Origin: Raoultibacter massiliensis
GTDB taxonomy: Bacteria; Actinomycetota; Coriobacteriia; Coriobacteriales; Eggerthellaceae
DNA length: 64,000 nt
Assembly (NCBI RefSeq): GCF_900199545.1
Contig: NZ_LT962671.1
Coordinates: 1,453,753-1,517,752 of the forward strand
Direction: 5' to 3'
Each line of letters opens with the position of its first letter. Position 1 is the stretch's first letter. This document shows positions 24,246-33,416 of this stretch, in pieces. The position numbers and the translations under genes are program-made. The notes under the pieces were generated by a model, which ran no database searches, was not told where the DNA came from, and saw nothing but the letters and a program-made list of their open reading frames with translations.

Positions 24246-25208
24246 CTAGTTCGCCGAGTACCCGCCGAAGCCGCCGGGATACTCCTCATGGTGATGATGG
24301 TCGCCGCCGCAATCGCACTCGTCCCCATTGTCCTCCATATCGCCGTAGGCCTGCTCGGCGCGCGTCCAATCGAGGCCCTGGGCGGCACAGGCCGCCTCTT
24401 CGCCATACACGAGGCTCAGCGAAGACACCGCCATATCGGTTCCGCCGATAACCGCCAAAAGCTCGAGCAGATGAAGACCCGCTTCGGCCCCGGGCAAAAT
24501 AAGGTCGATGTCATCGGCGGCCATAAGCGCCGCGGAAAGTTCGGCCATGCATATCCTCACCGAATATTCGCCTACGAAGCGCTTCTCGACCACAGCGGCA
24601 TAGAGGCGAGCGGCGGCTTCGGTGATGAAACCTTGCTCGCGTGCGAAGCGAAACGCCCCCGAACTCTGTATTCCCGAGGCGCGGCACAGCGCATCGGCCT
24701 CCATCACGGAAACGAGCTGAGAAGCGGTGTTGAGCGTGAGGGCTGCACGAGCGAGCTGGGCCGATCCGGGCGTTCCGGTCGGCTCGACCATTCTGGCAAG
24801 CGCCTTGAGCATCGGCAGTATTTCGGCGGTTTCGTCTTCATCTTCGGAAGCTACGAAGCAGATGAGGTTGTCCGTATCGGAGTAAGCGCGTTCGACCGTC
24901 GCATCGCGCACAGCGAGCGGCGCCTCGATCGCATGGAGTTCGCTTACGATTGCGACGGCGTTGAGTTCGCGCGCGAAACCGGGCGTTGAAGGGCTGAGAT
25001 CGACAAGCCACGTTCCCTTGCCCGCCACCTGCACGAGGCCCTCGGTATCGAAGTACACATCCTCGAGATCGGTCTGCGTAGCGCAGAAGGTGAATACGAC
25101 ATCGGCTTCGGCGATGCCGGGCGCGGCCCGATAGCCGGCTTTCACCAGATTGTCAGCCAGCACGGCTCCTATTGCGGTGTCACCCGCAAACACAAACGTC
25201 TTGCCCAT
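24246..25208 (-). CDS. NAD(P)-binding 6-phosphogluconate-dehydrogenase-like protein with His/Cys-rich tail
   Basis: A 320-residue protein with an N-terminal Rossmann-like domain and a helical C-terminal domain, the layout of hydroxyisobutyrate dehydrogenase relatives. The dinucleotide loop reads AGDTAIGAVLADNL rather than GxGxMG, so cofactor binding is uncertain. The last 30 residues form a metal-binding-like tail (CDCGGDHHHHEE). GGGGAGA precedes the ATG. It sits in a minus-strand run with two DegV proteins and the radical SAM gene, which overlaps its stop. Function unknown; the tail could be a zinc or nickel store or sensor. Confidence 0.65.
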   Translation of the reverse strand: MGKTFVFAGDTAIGAVLADNLVKAGYRAAPGIAEADVVFTFCATQTDLEDVYFDTEGLVQVAGKGTWLVDLSPSTPGFARELNAVAIVSELHAIEAPLAVRDATVERAYSDTDNLICFVASEDEDETAEILPMLKALARMVEPTGTPGSAQLARAALTLNTASQLVSVMEADALCRASGIQSSGAFRFAREQGFITEAAARLYAAVVEKRFVGEYSVRICMAELSAALMAADDIDLILPGAEAGLHLLELLAVIGGTDMAVSSLSLVYGEEAACAAQGLDWTRAEQAYGDMEDNGDECDCGGDHHHHEEYPGGFGGYSAN

Positions 25209-25233
25209 CTTCTCTCCCCTTACGTCCCTTCGG

Positions 25234-26172
25234 CTACGAAGCGCGCTCGCCGCCCTTGACCCTGCGCGCGATCTTATCGGCGACCGACATCTCCTCGCGT
25301 TGATCGTATCCCCAGAATACCACGGCGATCATGCCCGGACCGACATGACTGCCGATAACGGGACCGATGTAACTTTCCAAAAACAGGATGCTGTCGTCGA
25401 CCTTCGACAGAAGGTCCTTCAGCCGCTCGGCGTCTTTGGGACAATCGGAATGCGCGATCACCACGCACTGCCCCGGCGCCTTCGAGGCAACTCGCCTCTC
25501 GTAGTAGTCGACAAGCTGCTTGATGCCCTTCTTGCGACCGCGAGCTACGCCCGAAAGCGTGAGCTTCCCCTCACAATCGATGGTCAGAAGCGGCTTCACG
25601 TCGAGCTTCGAGCCGGCATAGGCGACCGAGCCGGGAATGCGGCCTCCACGGCGCAGCGATTCGAGATCGTCGACCATGAATTCGGCATCGACGTAGTTCA
25701 GGGCCTCTTCGGCCCATTGGGCGAGCTCCTTCGCCGTCAGGCCCTTGTCGCGCTGCCTGATAGCCTCGTACACGAGCAGGCCCTCGGCGACCGAGGCAAG
25801 CTTCGTGTCGACGATGTAGAGTTCGGCTTCGGGGTTTTGCTCCTTCACCTGCTCCATGACCATGGCAGCCACATCATAGCTGCCTGAAAGGCCGCTCGAG
25901 AAGCTCAAAAACACCGTCGGGACGCCGCTGTCGACCGCCTTTTGGAATGCAGCCTGCAGCGTCGGCACCGATATCTGGGCAGTCGAGGGGGTTTCCCCGT
26001 CTCTCATGCCCTGGAAGAAATCGTGTGCGCTCGTCGTCTGGTAGAGGTTGTCGGCGTGCTCCCCGTCGCTCATGATGTAGGGGAACTCGATGAGATCGAT
26101 GCCTTCGCGGTTCACAACCTCGAAAGGCAAATCGCAACAGGAATCAATGATCAGGTTGCATTGGTGCTGCAT
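25234..26172 (-). CDS. DegV family fatty-acid-binding protein
   Basis: A 312-residue DegV protein. Family marks are the N-terminal IIDSCCDLP, the TSAQISVPTL segment in domain 1, SSGLSGSYDVA in the middle, and a C-terminal GPVIGSHVGPGMIAVVF. DegV proteins bind a fatty acid and, as FakB, deliver it to the kinase FakA for phosphorylation and use in phospholipid synthesis; no fakA is in the window. It follows a second DegV gene by 19 bases. The two are only moderately similar, which suggests different fatty-acid preferences. Confidence 0.88.
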   Translation of the reverse strand: MQHQCNLIIDSCCDLPFEVVNREGIDLIEFPYIMSDGEHADNLYQTTSAHDFFQGMRDGETPSTAQISVPTLQAAFQKAVDSGVPTVFLSFSSGLSGSYDVAAMVMEQVKEQNPEAELYIVDTKLASVAEGLLVYEAIRQRDKGLTAKELAQWAEEALNYVDAEFMVDDLESLRRGGRIPGSVAYAGSKLDVKPLLTIDCEGKLTLSGVARGRKKGIKQLVDYYERRVASKAPGQCVVIAHSDCPKDAERLKDLLSKVDDSILFLESYIGPVIGSHVGPGMIAVVFWGYDQREEMSVADKIARRVKGGERAS

Positions 26173-26191
26173 GCTTTACATCGCTTTCTCT

Positions 26192-27091
26192 TTACTGAAC
26201 GCACAATGATTGAATCGAGCCGTTGATCTTGTTCTGCAAAGCCTGTTTGCACTCGTAGGCTATGCCGACGGCGGGCCCGACATGCAGCCCGATGACGGGA
26301 CTCACCGGAAGCACGCGCACCGATGCGCCGACAAGCGGCTCGATGACGTTTTTCGCCCACTCGAGCGCGGGGGTCTTGTCTCCGATATAGTGGACGACGA
26401 CGTTTTTGAGACCGTGCTCTTCGACGTCGCCGAGAAACGTCTGGACAATCTTCTCAAGCGCTTTTTTACGGGTGCGCACCTTGGCAAACGTCGTCGCCTC
26501 GCCGTCGCGTACGGTCAGCACGGGCGAAAGCTGGATCAGGTTGCCGAGCAGTGCCGCAGCGCCGCCGATCCGTCCGCCCTTCTGCAAAAACGTAAGCGTT
26601 TCGGGCGTGAAGAGAAAGCGGGTTGCCTGCATGGAGGAAAGAGCCGCCTCGGCGCACTGATCGAGGCTCTTGCCGGCTGCGGCTGCCTCCGCCGCAGCGA
26701 GAACCGCCCATCCCTCGTCGAACCCGCACGAAGTCGAATCGATGATACGGTACGAAAAATCGATGTTGCGGGCTTTAACGGCGCGTGCGGCGCGCACGGC
26801 GCCGTCGAACGTTCCCGAAAGGTGCGACGAGATGAACACCCCGAGCACTTCGTCGCCCGCTCGCGCCGCACCCTCGAAAACCTCTTCGAGGGTATGCTGC
26901 GAAGGCTGGCTCGAAATCGGAATGTTGTCGATCATATCGTAGATGTCGGCGTAGAACGCATCGAGGTCCATTTCGGCATCGGCGTACTCGATGCCATCGC
27001 GGTTGACGTAGAGCGTCACGACTTCGACCGGCTTGCCGGCAAGCATATCGGAAGGTATCGATGCCACTGAATCGGTAATGATCTTGATCAT
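26192..27091 (-). CDS. DegV family fatty-acid-binding protein
   Basis: A 299-residue DegV/FakB-type protein. ATG at 27091 follows GAGGA by four bases. It shows ITDSVASIP at the N-terminus, SSQPSQHTL, SSHLSGTFDGA in the central lipid pocket region and VIGLHVGPAVGIAY at the C-terminus. It is the first of a pair; gene order and spacing suggest co-transcription with the next DegV gene. The function is inferred from the family: binding and presentation of exogenous fatty acids. Confidence 0.88.
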   Translation of the reverse strand: MIKIITDSVASIPSDMLAGKPVEVVTLYVNRDGIEYADAEMDLDAFYADIYDMIDNIPISSQPSQHTLEEVFEGAARAGDEVLGVFISSHLSGTFDGAVRAARAVKARNIDFSYRIIDSTSCGFDEGWAVLAAAEAAAAGKSLDQCAEAALSSMQATRFLFTPETLTFLQKGGRIGGAAALLGNLIQLSPVLTVRDGEATTFAKVRTRKKALEKIVQTFLGDVEEHGLKNVVVHYIGDKTPALEWAKNVIEPLVGASVRVLPVSPVIGLHVGPAVGIAYECKQALQNKINGSIQSLCVQ

Positions 27092-27174
27092 GGTATCCTC
27101 TCGTCTTCGATTGCAGCCGCCCATACAACCCCGTGATACGGTTTCACCCGATCGCAGGCGACACTTACCTAAAA

Positions 27175-28644
27175 CTACTCAATGCCCCGCAATTGCACAA
27201 CCAGATTGTTGCGACGCTCAAAAAGACCACATTCCAAACCGACGGGATAGGAATGCGGATTGAGCATCCGCTTCTGGCTTTCATCAAGCGTTGCCACCTG
27301 AGCCGCCGCGCGCCTCTGCGCCTTCATGGCATCGCGGCCATCCTGCGCGAGCACGGCTTCGCCCGCGCGCGCAAGCGGCTCGAGCAACGTGTCGTAGCGC
27401 TTGTTTGCAAGCACTTTGCGACGCAGGCTGTCGGCGGGATCGACGATGAGCTCGCGCTTGTTGACGCCGCGGTTCACGTCGTAGACCATATCGCCCGCCA
27501 GGCGCGCATCATCGTGGTAGTAGCGACGTACGTCGAGCACGCCCGGAACGGTGAGTTTGACCGCCTGCTCGGTGATCTTGATGCGATCGCGCCATTCCTT
27601 TTCACCCGCGTTTTTGGTTGCGGAAAGCTTGTACACGCCGCCGAGCGTCGGCTGGTCGTACGCGGTTGCAAGCTTGGTGCCCACGCCGTACGAAGTGACG
27701 CTCGCCCCCTGGTCGCGCAGCGACTGGATCGTATACTCGTCCAAGTCGTTCGACAGCACGATGCCGCAATCTGCAAGTCCCGCCTCGTCGAGGCGCGCAC
27801 GGGCCATCTTCGAAAGCCATGCGAGATCGCCCGAATCGATGCGGATGCCCGCAAGCCTGTCGCCGCGCTCGCGCATCTCGAGTCCCACGGTGATGGCGTT
27901 TTCGATGCCCTGCCTGACATCGTAGGTGTCCACGAGCAGAACGCAATTCTTGGGCATAGCCTCGGCATACGCTCGAAACGCATCGATTTCCGTCGGAAAC
28001 GACATCACCCACGAATGCGCATGCGTTCCCGAAACGGGCAGCCCGTACAGCTTGCCCGCGAGCACGTTGCTCGTCGAAGCGCAGCCGCCCACAACCGCAG
28101 CCCTGCTCGCCCACAGGCCGCCGCCCGCCCCCTGGGCTCGGCGCAAGCCGAACTCGGCGACCGGGGCATCCGCCGCAGCCAAGCACACCCGCGCGGCTTT
28201 CGTAGCGATGAGCGTTTGGAAGTTCACGCAGTTGAGAAGCGCTGTCTCGAGAAGCTGGCAATGCATGATGGGACCCACCACGCGCACAAGCGGCTCGTTG
28301 GCGAACACGACGGTCCCCTCGAGAACCGCATCAATGTCCACATCGAGTTCGAATGCGCGCAGGTACTCGAGGAATCCCTGCTTGAAGAGCCTTCCTCCCC
28401 CCGGCGCCGGAAGCGCTGCAAGGTAGGCGATATCGTCGTCGGAAAACGCGAACGTCTCCACCATCTCGGCCAGCTGGGACATCCCGCATGCAACGGCGAA
28501 TCCCCCTTTGAAGGGGTTCTCGCGAAAGTACATGTGGAAACATGCGAGATCGTCGGTTTTCCCCGATTCCCAATACCCCTGGGCCATCGTGAGCTGATAG
28601 AGGTCGGTCAAGAGGGAGTACTCGTACGTTTCGCCGCTATTCAT
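27175..28644 (-). CDS. pncB: Nicotinate phosphoribosyltransferase
   Basis: A 489-residue enzyme of NAD salvage that makes nicotinate mononucleotide from nicotinate and PRPP with ATP hydrolysis. ATG at 28644 follows GGAGG, giving a start typical of the family (LLTDLYQLTMAQGY). Conserved parts include ENPFKGGFAVACG, a GTHAHSW block near the active-site histidine and IDSGDLAWLS for phosphate binding. The start overlaps the ricT stop by eight bases. An adjacent upstream stretch remains open but is low-complexity ricT sequence in another frame. Confidence 0.92.
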   Translation of the reverse strand: MNSGETYEYSLLTDLYQLTMAQGYWESGKTDDLACFHMYFRENPFKGGFAVACGMSQLAEMVETFAFSDDDIAYLAALPAPGGGRLFKQGFLEYLRAFELDVDIDAVLEGTVVFANEPLVRVVGPIMHCQLLETALLNCVNFQTLIATKAARVCLAAADAPVAEFGLRRAQGAGGGLWASRAAVVGGCASTSNVLAGKLYGLPVSGTHAHSWVMSFPTEIDAFRAYAEAMPKNCVLLVDTYDVRQGIENAITVGLEMRERGDRLAGIRIDSGDLAWLSKMARARLDEAGLADCGIVLSNDLDEYTIQSLRDQGASVTSYGVGTKLATAYDQPTLGGVYKLSATKNAGEKEWRDRIKITEQAVKLTVPGVLDVRRYYHDDARLAGDMVYDVNRGVNKRELIVDPADSLRRKVLANKRYDTLLEPLARAGEAVLAQDGRDAMKAQRRAAAQVATLDESQKRMLNPHSYPVGLECGLFERRNNLVVQLRGIE

Positions 28645-30115
28645 TGCCGCCTCCGGCCGCACCGCCGGTCGGATTCGATCCCGTTGCGTTGCCGCCCTCG
28701 CCGCTTCCCGCCTTGTGGCTGCGCCGCCGCGTCTTGCGATGCGCGCTTTCGCCGCCAGCGGCCTGGCCGCTGGACTGCTGCTTGGGCGCGGTCTTTGCAT
28801 GGGATGCTTCGGCGTTGCGCAAGCCCGAGGACTTCTGCCCCGGACGCGGGCCCTGACCTTGTTTCTGGGCACCTTTCGACCCCTGGCGCTGGCTCTGCTT
28901 TTTCTGCTGCTGGCCTTTGCCCTGGTTCTGGTTCTGTCCTTGGTTCTGTCCTTGGCCCGACCTCTTCTTCTGGCCCGACCTCTTCTTCTGCTGCCCTTGC
29001 TGGCTGGACCTTGCCTGCTTCTTGGCCTCGCCCGATGAGGCGTCTCCCTCGGCGCCTACGGTAGTGCTGCGCCTGCGGCGCGGCTTCCTCGTCTCGGTCG
29101 CCGCCTCGGACGCCTTGCGCTGCTTCTGCGATCCTCCGGGGCGCCCCTTGGAGCTCTTCGACGATTTGCGCGCCTTCGCATCGCCGAGCTTGTCCTCCCC
29201 GGTGAAATGCGGAGTTATCAGCAGCGAATCGGTCAGCGCGTCGAGCACGGTACGGTTCGCGTAGGCGTCGAATACATCGGCCGACACCTTGTCGGGCCTT
29301 GCGGCGCCTTCGGAAGTCTCCATTTCGGCAAGCGGGATCTTCACGGTCTTGCCCTCTTGGGTCCTCAGACTCACAAGCTCTTTGGGCATGTCGAGCTCGA
29401 CGACCTTCGCAGGGCCCTCGGGGGTGTCGATCATGGCGTTCTGCTTAGGGGCGCGCGCCTTGAACTCCTTGTATGCATCGAATTCGTAGCGCAAGCAGCA
29501 CATGAGGCGCCCGCACACACCCGAAATCTTCTGTGGGTTCAAGGAAAGATCCTGTTCCTTGGCCATACGGATCGAAACCGGGCAGAACTCGCCGCCGAGC
29601 CGCTTGCAGCAAAGCTCCTGGCCGCAGTGGCCCAGCCCGCCCACCATGCGCGCCTCGTCGCGCACGCCGATTTGGCGCATGTCGACGCGCACATGGAAAT
29701 GCGAGGCAAGCTTGCGGACGAGCTCGCGGAAATCAACGCGCTCCTCGGCTTCGAAGTAGAATACGGCCTTGTCTCCGTCGAGCAAGTACTCCACCGAAAC
29801 CGGATGCATGTCGTCGCTTGCCTCGGAGGCCATCTCCTTGAACAGGGGAAGGGCCTCGTCGGATTTACGCTGCATCTCGGCGGCTTTCGCCTCGTCTTCG
29901 GGACTTGCGATTCTCGTAACCGGCTTGAGCTCGCTTTTGAGCTTTTTGATGTCGGCCTCGTCAACTTCGATGATATCGTCGGCCGCATGGCCGAACTCGG
30001 TGCCGCGCGCCGTCTTCACGACGACCGGATCACCCTTGCGAATCTCCAAGTCCTGCGGATCGAACCACAGGGTCCTGGGATTATATTGCAGCTTTATGGG
30101 AGCTACCCGTACCAT
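28637..30115 (-). CDS. ricT: RicT/PSP1-domain protein with a long Lys/Gln/Gly-rich tail
   Basis: A 492-residue protein. ATG at 30115 is used because AAGGAG lies 8 bases upstream. Residues 1-310 form the PSP1/RicT (YaaT) domain with the conserved cysteine set GHCGQELCC, CPVS and GVCGRLMCCLRYE that binds Fe-S clusters in the RicA-RicF-RicT (Y-complex) system governing mRNA processing. The last 180 residues are a disordered basic tail made of K, Q, G, S and N repeats (for example QKKRSGQKKRSGQGQNQ), which is not part of the usual family and suggests RNA binding. It is encoded between holB and pncB, as in many Gram-positives where ricT follows holB. Confidence 0.9.
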   Translation of the reverse strand: MVRVAPIKLQYNPRTLWFDPQDLEIRKGDPVVVKTARGTEFGHAADDIIEVDEADIKKLKSELKPVTRIASPEDEAKAAEMQRKSDEALPLFKEMASEASDDMHPVSVEYLLDGDKAVFYFEAEERVDFRELVRKLASHFHVRVDMRQIGVRDEARMVGGLGHCGQELCCKRLGGEFCPVSIRMAKEQDLSLNPQKISGVCGRLMCCLRYEFDAYKEFKARAPKQNAMIDTPEGPAKVVELDMPKELVSLRTQEGKTVKIPLAEMETSEGAARPDKVSADVFDAYANRTVLDALTDSLLITPHFTGEDKLGDAKARKSSKSSKGRPGGSQKQRKASEAATETRKPRRRRSTTVGAEGDASSGEAKKQARSSQQGQQKKRSGQKKRSGQGQNQGQNQNQGKGQQQKKQSQRQGSKGAQKQGQGPRPGQKSSGLRNAEASHAKTAPKQQSSGQAAGGESAHRKTRRRSHKAGSGEGGNATGSNPTGGAAGGGNE

Positions 30116-31223
30116 ATAGTACACTCCTTATCTCGAACAGCAGCGCATCGAGGCATGTTTCAGGTGATACATTATACGTCAACGCCCCGTCCGCGCTGTT
30201 GCAGGCCGCAAGCGCCGCCGCAGCACGCGCCTCGTCGGTTTTCGCCGCAGCCTCTTCGATGCTCGCCCGCACATCGGCGTTGATCACGAGTTCGGGCGTG
30301 CCGGCGCACACCGCAAGGACGTCGCGCAGCCACGACCGTATGATCGCGGTCATCTGATGAAGCGATTCGAAGCTCTTCGCAGTCAGCGCCCGCTTGTTGC
30401 GGGCCTCTATTTGCCGTATGGCTGATTTCGCCAGGAAATCGGCGGATTCGGCAAGTTCTTCCTCCTGTGCCGCGCGAACGATGTCGAGCGGCGCCTTCGC
30501 ACGCACCACAAGGTCCTCGGCGTAGGTGAGCACATCCCAATCGTCGGCAAGCGCAAGCGAGGCGAGCACCTCGAGAATGCGTGCCCGAAACGTCATGCGC
30601 TCGTTGGACTTCAGGAAATCGAGCGCTTTGGTGATCGACCCGCCGCACGCCTGAATCGCGATCTCGGCAGCCATCTTCGTCGCGCCCGTGTTCTGCACGA
30701 GAATGCCGGCTGCCTCGCTTGCCGGAATATGGCGAAACGGCACAACCTGGCAACGCGATACGATGGTCGGCAGCACGCTTTCACGCGTGCGGCCCAAGAG
30801 GATGAGCACCACATCGTCCGGCGGCTCTTCGAGCGTTTTGAGAAACGCGTTTGCCGAAGATGAGCTGAGCAGATCGACGCGATCGAGGATATAGACCTTC
30901 TTCGATGCGCGAATGGGCGCAAGCGATGTATCGGCCACGATATCGCGGATCTGATCGACCAGATAGCCGCCCGCACCCTCGGGCGCGAAGTAGCGCACGT
31001 CAGGGTGCTTCTTGCGCATGACGCGCTGGCAGCAATCGCATTCGCCGCATCCCGCCTTATCGCACAAGATCGCCTGGGCGAACGCATACGCCGCAAGCGT
31101 CTTGTTCGACCCGGCCGGACCGGTGAACAGGTAGGCGTGGCTCACCTTGCCGCCCGCAATCGCGGCACGCAGAAATTCGCGTACCTGGGGTTGCCCGAGG
31201 ATGTTCTCGAACGCATCAGCCAT
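30081..31223 (-). CDS. holB: DNA polymerase III subunit delta'
   Basis: A 380-residue clamp-loader subunit. ATG at 31223 has GGGAG upstream, and the gene overlaps the tmk stop by eight bases. Seen are the N-terminal FENILGQPQV box, a degenerate P-loop (GPAGSNKT), the zinc module with four cysteines around residues 64-73 (CGECDCC) and the SRC motif near VSRCQVVPF. Its 3' end overlaps ricT by 35 bases. The tmk-holB-ricT order is a conserved Gram-positive arrangement and supports the call. Confidence 0.92.
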   Translation of the reverse strand: MADAFENILGQPQVREFLRAAIAGGKVSHAYLFTGPAGSNKTLAAYAFAQAILCDKAGCGECDCCQRVMRKKHPDVRYFAPEGAGGYLVDQIRDIVADTSLAPIRASKKVYILDRVDLLSSSSANAFLKTLEEPPDDVVLILLGRTRESVLPTIVSRCQVVPFRHIPASEAAGILVQNTGATKMAAEIAIQACGGSITKALDFLKSNERMTFRARILEVLASLALADDWDVLTYAEDLVVRAKAPLDIVRAAQEEELAESADFLAKSAIRQIEARNKRALTAKSFESLHQMTAIIRSWLRDVLAVCAGTPELVINADVRASIEEAAAKTDEARAAAALAACNSADGALTYNVSPETCLDALLFEIRSVLYGTGSSHKAAI

Positions 31224-32007
31224 CGAGGCTCCCGCCTTCCGATCCGCGGACATCGCCGCCCGAAGAAGCGGCGGACTTCTTGTTGCCGTAGTAGCTCTTC
31301 TCGATTTTGCCGAAAAACGCCTCGTCGGCGACCGCGGGATCCGCCATCCACGTGAAGATGTCGGAAAGCGCCGCGAACACCTTGCGAGCCGTATCGGATT
31401 TCCTGTCCGCCGAAGCGACGATGCGGATGCGGTCGGGCTCCGCCGCCGCGATCTCCATGAACCCAGCGTTCACGCGCGCATGAAACGATGCGCCCTCGAG
31501 TTCGAGGCGATCGGCGCCGACCTGATGGGTGGCGCGCTCAAGCCCCTTCTCGGCGCAATCGCCCACCGTGAGCAGAACCGTTCTGTCGGGGCGGACGCCC
31601 TGGCAGGCGAATCGGTTCGCCGCCTCCACGAACGCCCGATCGAGCCCGCGTCCGAATACCTGGTAGGCAATCGTCGAATCGAAGAAGCGATCGCACAAGA
31701 CAACGGCTCCCCGCGCAAGCGCAGGGGCGATAACCTCGTTGACGATCTGCGCTCGGGCGGCCTCGTAGATGAGAAGCTCGGCTTCATCGGACAGGGCGGA
31801 ATTCTCTGGATCGAGCACGATCGCCCGCAGATCCTCGCCTATCGAAGTGCCGCCGGGCTCGCGCAGGCAGAGCACCTCGCGGCCATGGCTTTCGAGCGCT
31901 TCAGCGAGAAAGCGGATGTGCGTCGACTTGCCGGCGCCCTCGCCTCCCTCGAACGTTATGAAGATGCCGGGGGTTTGCGCCCCGCCATGTCGTTTCCCTT
32001 GTTCCAC
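31216..32007 (-). CDS. tmk: Thymidylate kinase
   Basis: A 263-residue kinase that phosphorylates dTMP to dTDP. GTG at 32007 is chosen because GAGGAA lies 7 bases upstream; a TTG five codons earlier has no such support. The P-loop is FEGGEGAGKST, followed by LREPGGT and the DRFFDSTIAYQ block. The C-terminus is about 50 residues longer than usual, with a polar stretch ending SSGGDVRGSEGGSLDG. It works with ThyX (45450-46130) to supply dTTP. Confidence 0.92.
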   Translation of the reverse strand: MEQGKRHGGAQTPGIFITFEGGEGAGKSTHIRFLAEALESHGREVLCLREPGGTSIGEDLRAIVLDPENSALSDEAELLIYEAARAQIVNEVIAPALARGAVVLCDRFFDSTIAYQVFGRGLDRAFVEAANRFACQGVRPDRTVLLTVGDCAEKGLERATHQVGADRLELEGASFHARVNAGFMEIAAAEPDRIRIVASADRKSDTARKVFAALSDIFTWMADPAVADEAFFGKIEKSYYGNKKSAASSGGDVRGSEGGSLDG

Positions 32008-32035
32008 GAATGCGTTCCTCAAGCTACACCGCTGA

Positions 32036-32566
32036 TCACAGCGAATAAATGTCGTTGCCGTGGGTATCGATGCCCACGAATACCGGGAAGTCGGCTACAA
32101 CGATTCGTCGCAGCGCTTCCGTTCCAAGCTCATCATAGCTTATGGTTTCCGAACTTTCCACGCAGCGTGCCAGAAACGCCGCGGCACCGCCGCACGCCAC
32201 AAAATAAACGGAACCCGTTTCCTTGCAGGCTTCGTGCACGGCCTGCGAACGAACGCCCTTCCCGATGGTTGCCGCAATGCCCGCCCGATGCAGATCGGGT
32301 GCCGCGAAATCCATGCGAGAAGCCGTGGTGGGGCCGACCGCGCCGAACGGCCTTCCCGCCGCAGACGGCGTAGGACCGGCGTAAAAGACGGTCTGGCCGG
32401 CGAGCCCGTAGGGCAGCGAACCACCCTCTTCGAGCTCGGCGAGCAGGCGGATATGCCCCGCATCGCGCAGGGTGTACATCGGCCCCGAGAGCAAGCAGGC
32501 ATCGCCGGCCTGCAGGCTTGCGGCGTCTTCGCGCGACAGGGGCAGCGTCAGCTTCCTAGAGGTCAA
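32036..32566 (-). CDS. fumB: Fumarate hydratase class I, beta subunit
   Basis: A 176-residue C-terminal-type subunit of the two-subunit iron-sulfur fumarase/tartrate dehydratase family. A TTG at 32566 with GGAGG 7 bases upstream gives the start (LTSRKLTLPLS); it overlaps the alpha-subunit stop by 11 bases. Family marks are GDACLLSGPMYTLRDAGH, the FYAGPTP block, and GPTTASRMD near the active site. With the alpha subunit it interconverts malate and fumarate. The symbol is indicative, as naming of split class I fumarases varies. Confidence 0.9.
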   Translation of the reverse strand: MTSRKLTLPLSREDAASLQAGDACLLSGPMYTLRDAGHIRLLAELEEGGSLPYGLAGQTVFYAGPTPSAAGRPFGAVGPTTASRMDFAAPDLHRAGIAATIGKGVRSQAVHEACKETGSVYFVACGGAAAFLARCVESSETISYDELGTEALRRIVVADFPVFVGIDTHGNDIYSL

Positions 32567-33404
32567 CGGTACACCTCCGCATGGCCGAGCACCCCATGTT
32601 GATCGCAAGCGGCAAGGCGGCGATGTGGCAGGGTGCGGTTTCCACGCGCACGGCGAGAGCGGTGCTGAGCCCGCCGAGCGCACCGGCGCCGATGCCCGTC
32701 GCGTTGACGGCTTCGAGCAGTTCCCGCTCGAGCGCCGCTGTCTCCCCATCGGGAGCCGCCTCATCGATCGGCCGCATGAGCGCGCGCTTCGCAAGGCCTG
32801 CGACCTTGTCGAACGTCGCGCCGATGCCGATTCCCACCACAAGCGGCGGGCAGGCGTTCGCCGCCTTCTCGCGCACGCACTCGACAAGGGCATCGACGAT
32901 GCCCGCACGCCCCGCGCCGGGCACGAGCATGACCACGCGGCTCGCATTGTCCGAGCCGCCTCCTTTGAGCATGATATGCAGGCGGGCCGCCCCCGGCTCG
33001 TCGATCGGATGGATGTCGGTGAACGCCGGCGTGTTGTCGTTCGTATTCGCACGATCGAAAATCGCGTTGGCCACGACCGATTTGCGCAGACGGGCCTCGT
33101 CGTATGCGCGTGCGACCGCACCGTCGACGCCCGAGAAGACATCGCCTTGCACCGCCACGTCGGGACCGATCTCGAGACTCACCCACACCGTACCGGTATC
33201 TTGGCAGATGGGGACCCGATCGGTCCGGGCGATCCGGGCGTTTTCAACAAGCTGGTCCAGCACGATGCGGCCGCGTTCGTTTTCCTCCGCGTCGCGCGCC
33301 GCTTCAAGGCCTGCAAGGATGTCGGCCGGAAGCTCCCAGGCAAGGCGGGGAATGGCCGAATGCACCGCCTCGGCCACCTCTCTCGCTGTAACGGTTCTGC
33401 CCAT
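32556..33404 (-). CDS. fumA: Fumarate hydratase class I, alpha subunit
   Basis: A 282-residue subunit carrying the [4Fe-4S] cluster. Ligand cysteines are visible at C67 (PICQDTG), in ANACPPL and at C272 (MGCSAMR). AAGGG precedes the ATG, and it follows mdh by 12 bases. The substrate-binding segment HIMLKGGGSDNAS is intact. Together with Mdh it runs the reductive branch oxaloacetate to malate to fumarate, which feeds anaerobic respiration with fumarate; the Tat flavocytochrome at 16205-18127 is a possible consumer, though its substrate is unproven. Confidence 0.93.
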   Translation of the reverse strand: MGRTVTAREVAEAVHSAIPRLAWELPADILAGLEAARDAEENERGRIVLDQLVENARIARTDRVPICQDTGTVWVSLEIGPDVAVQGDVFSGVDGAVARAYDEARLRKSVVANAIFDRANTNDNTPAFTDIHPIDEPGAARLHIMLKGGGSDNASRVVMLVPGAGRAGIVDALVECVREKAANACPPLVVGIGIGATFDKVAGLAKRALMRPIDEAAPDGETAALERELLEAVNATGIGAGALGGLSTALAVRVETAPCHIAALPLAINMGCSAMRRCTVDL

Positions 33405-33416
33405 GAACGCCCTTCG

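Noticed and set aside
32036..33142. 368-codon minus-strand frame suggesting a long fumarase beta chain
   Set aside because: Only the part after 32566 matches the beta subunit. The rest is an out-of-frame reading of the alpha subunit; a TTG with GGAGG marks the real start.
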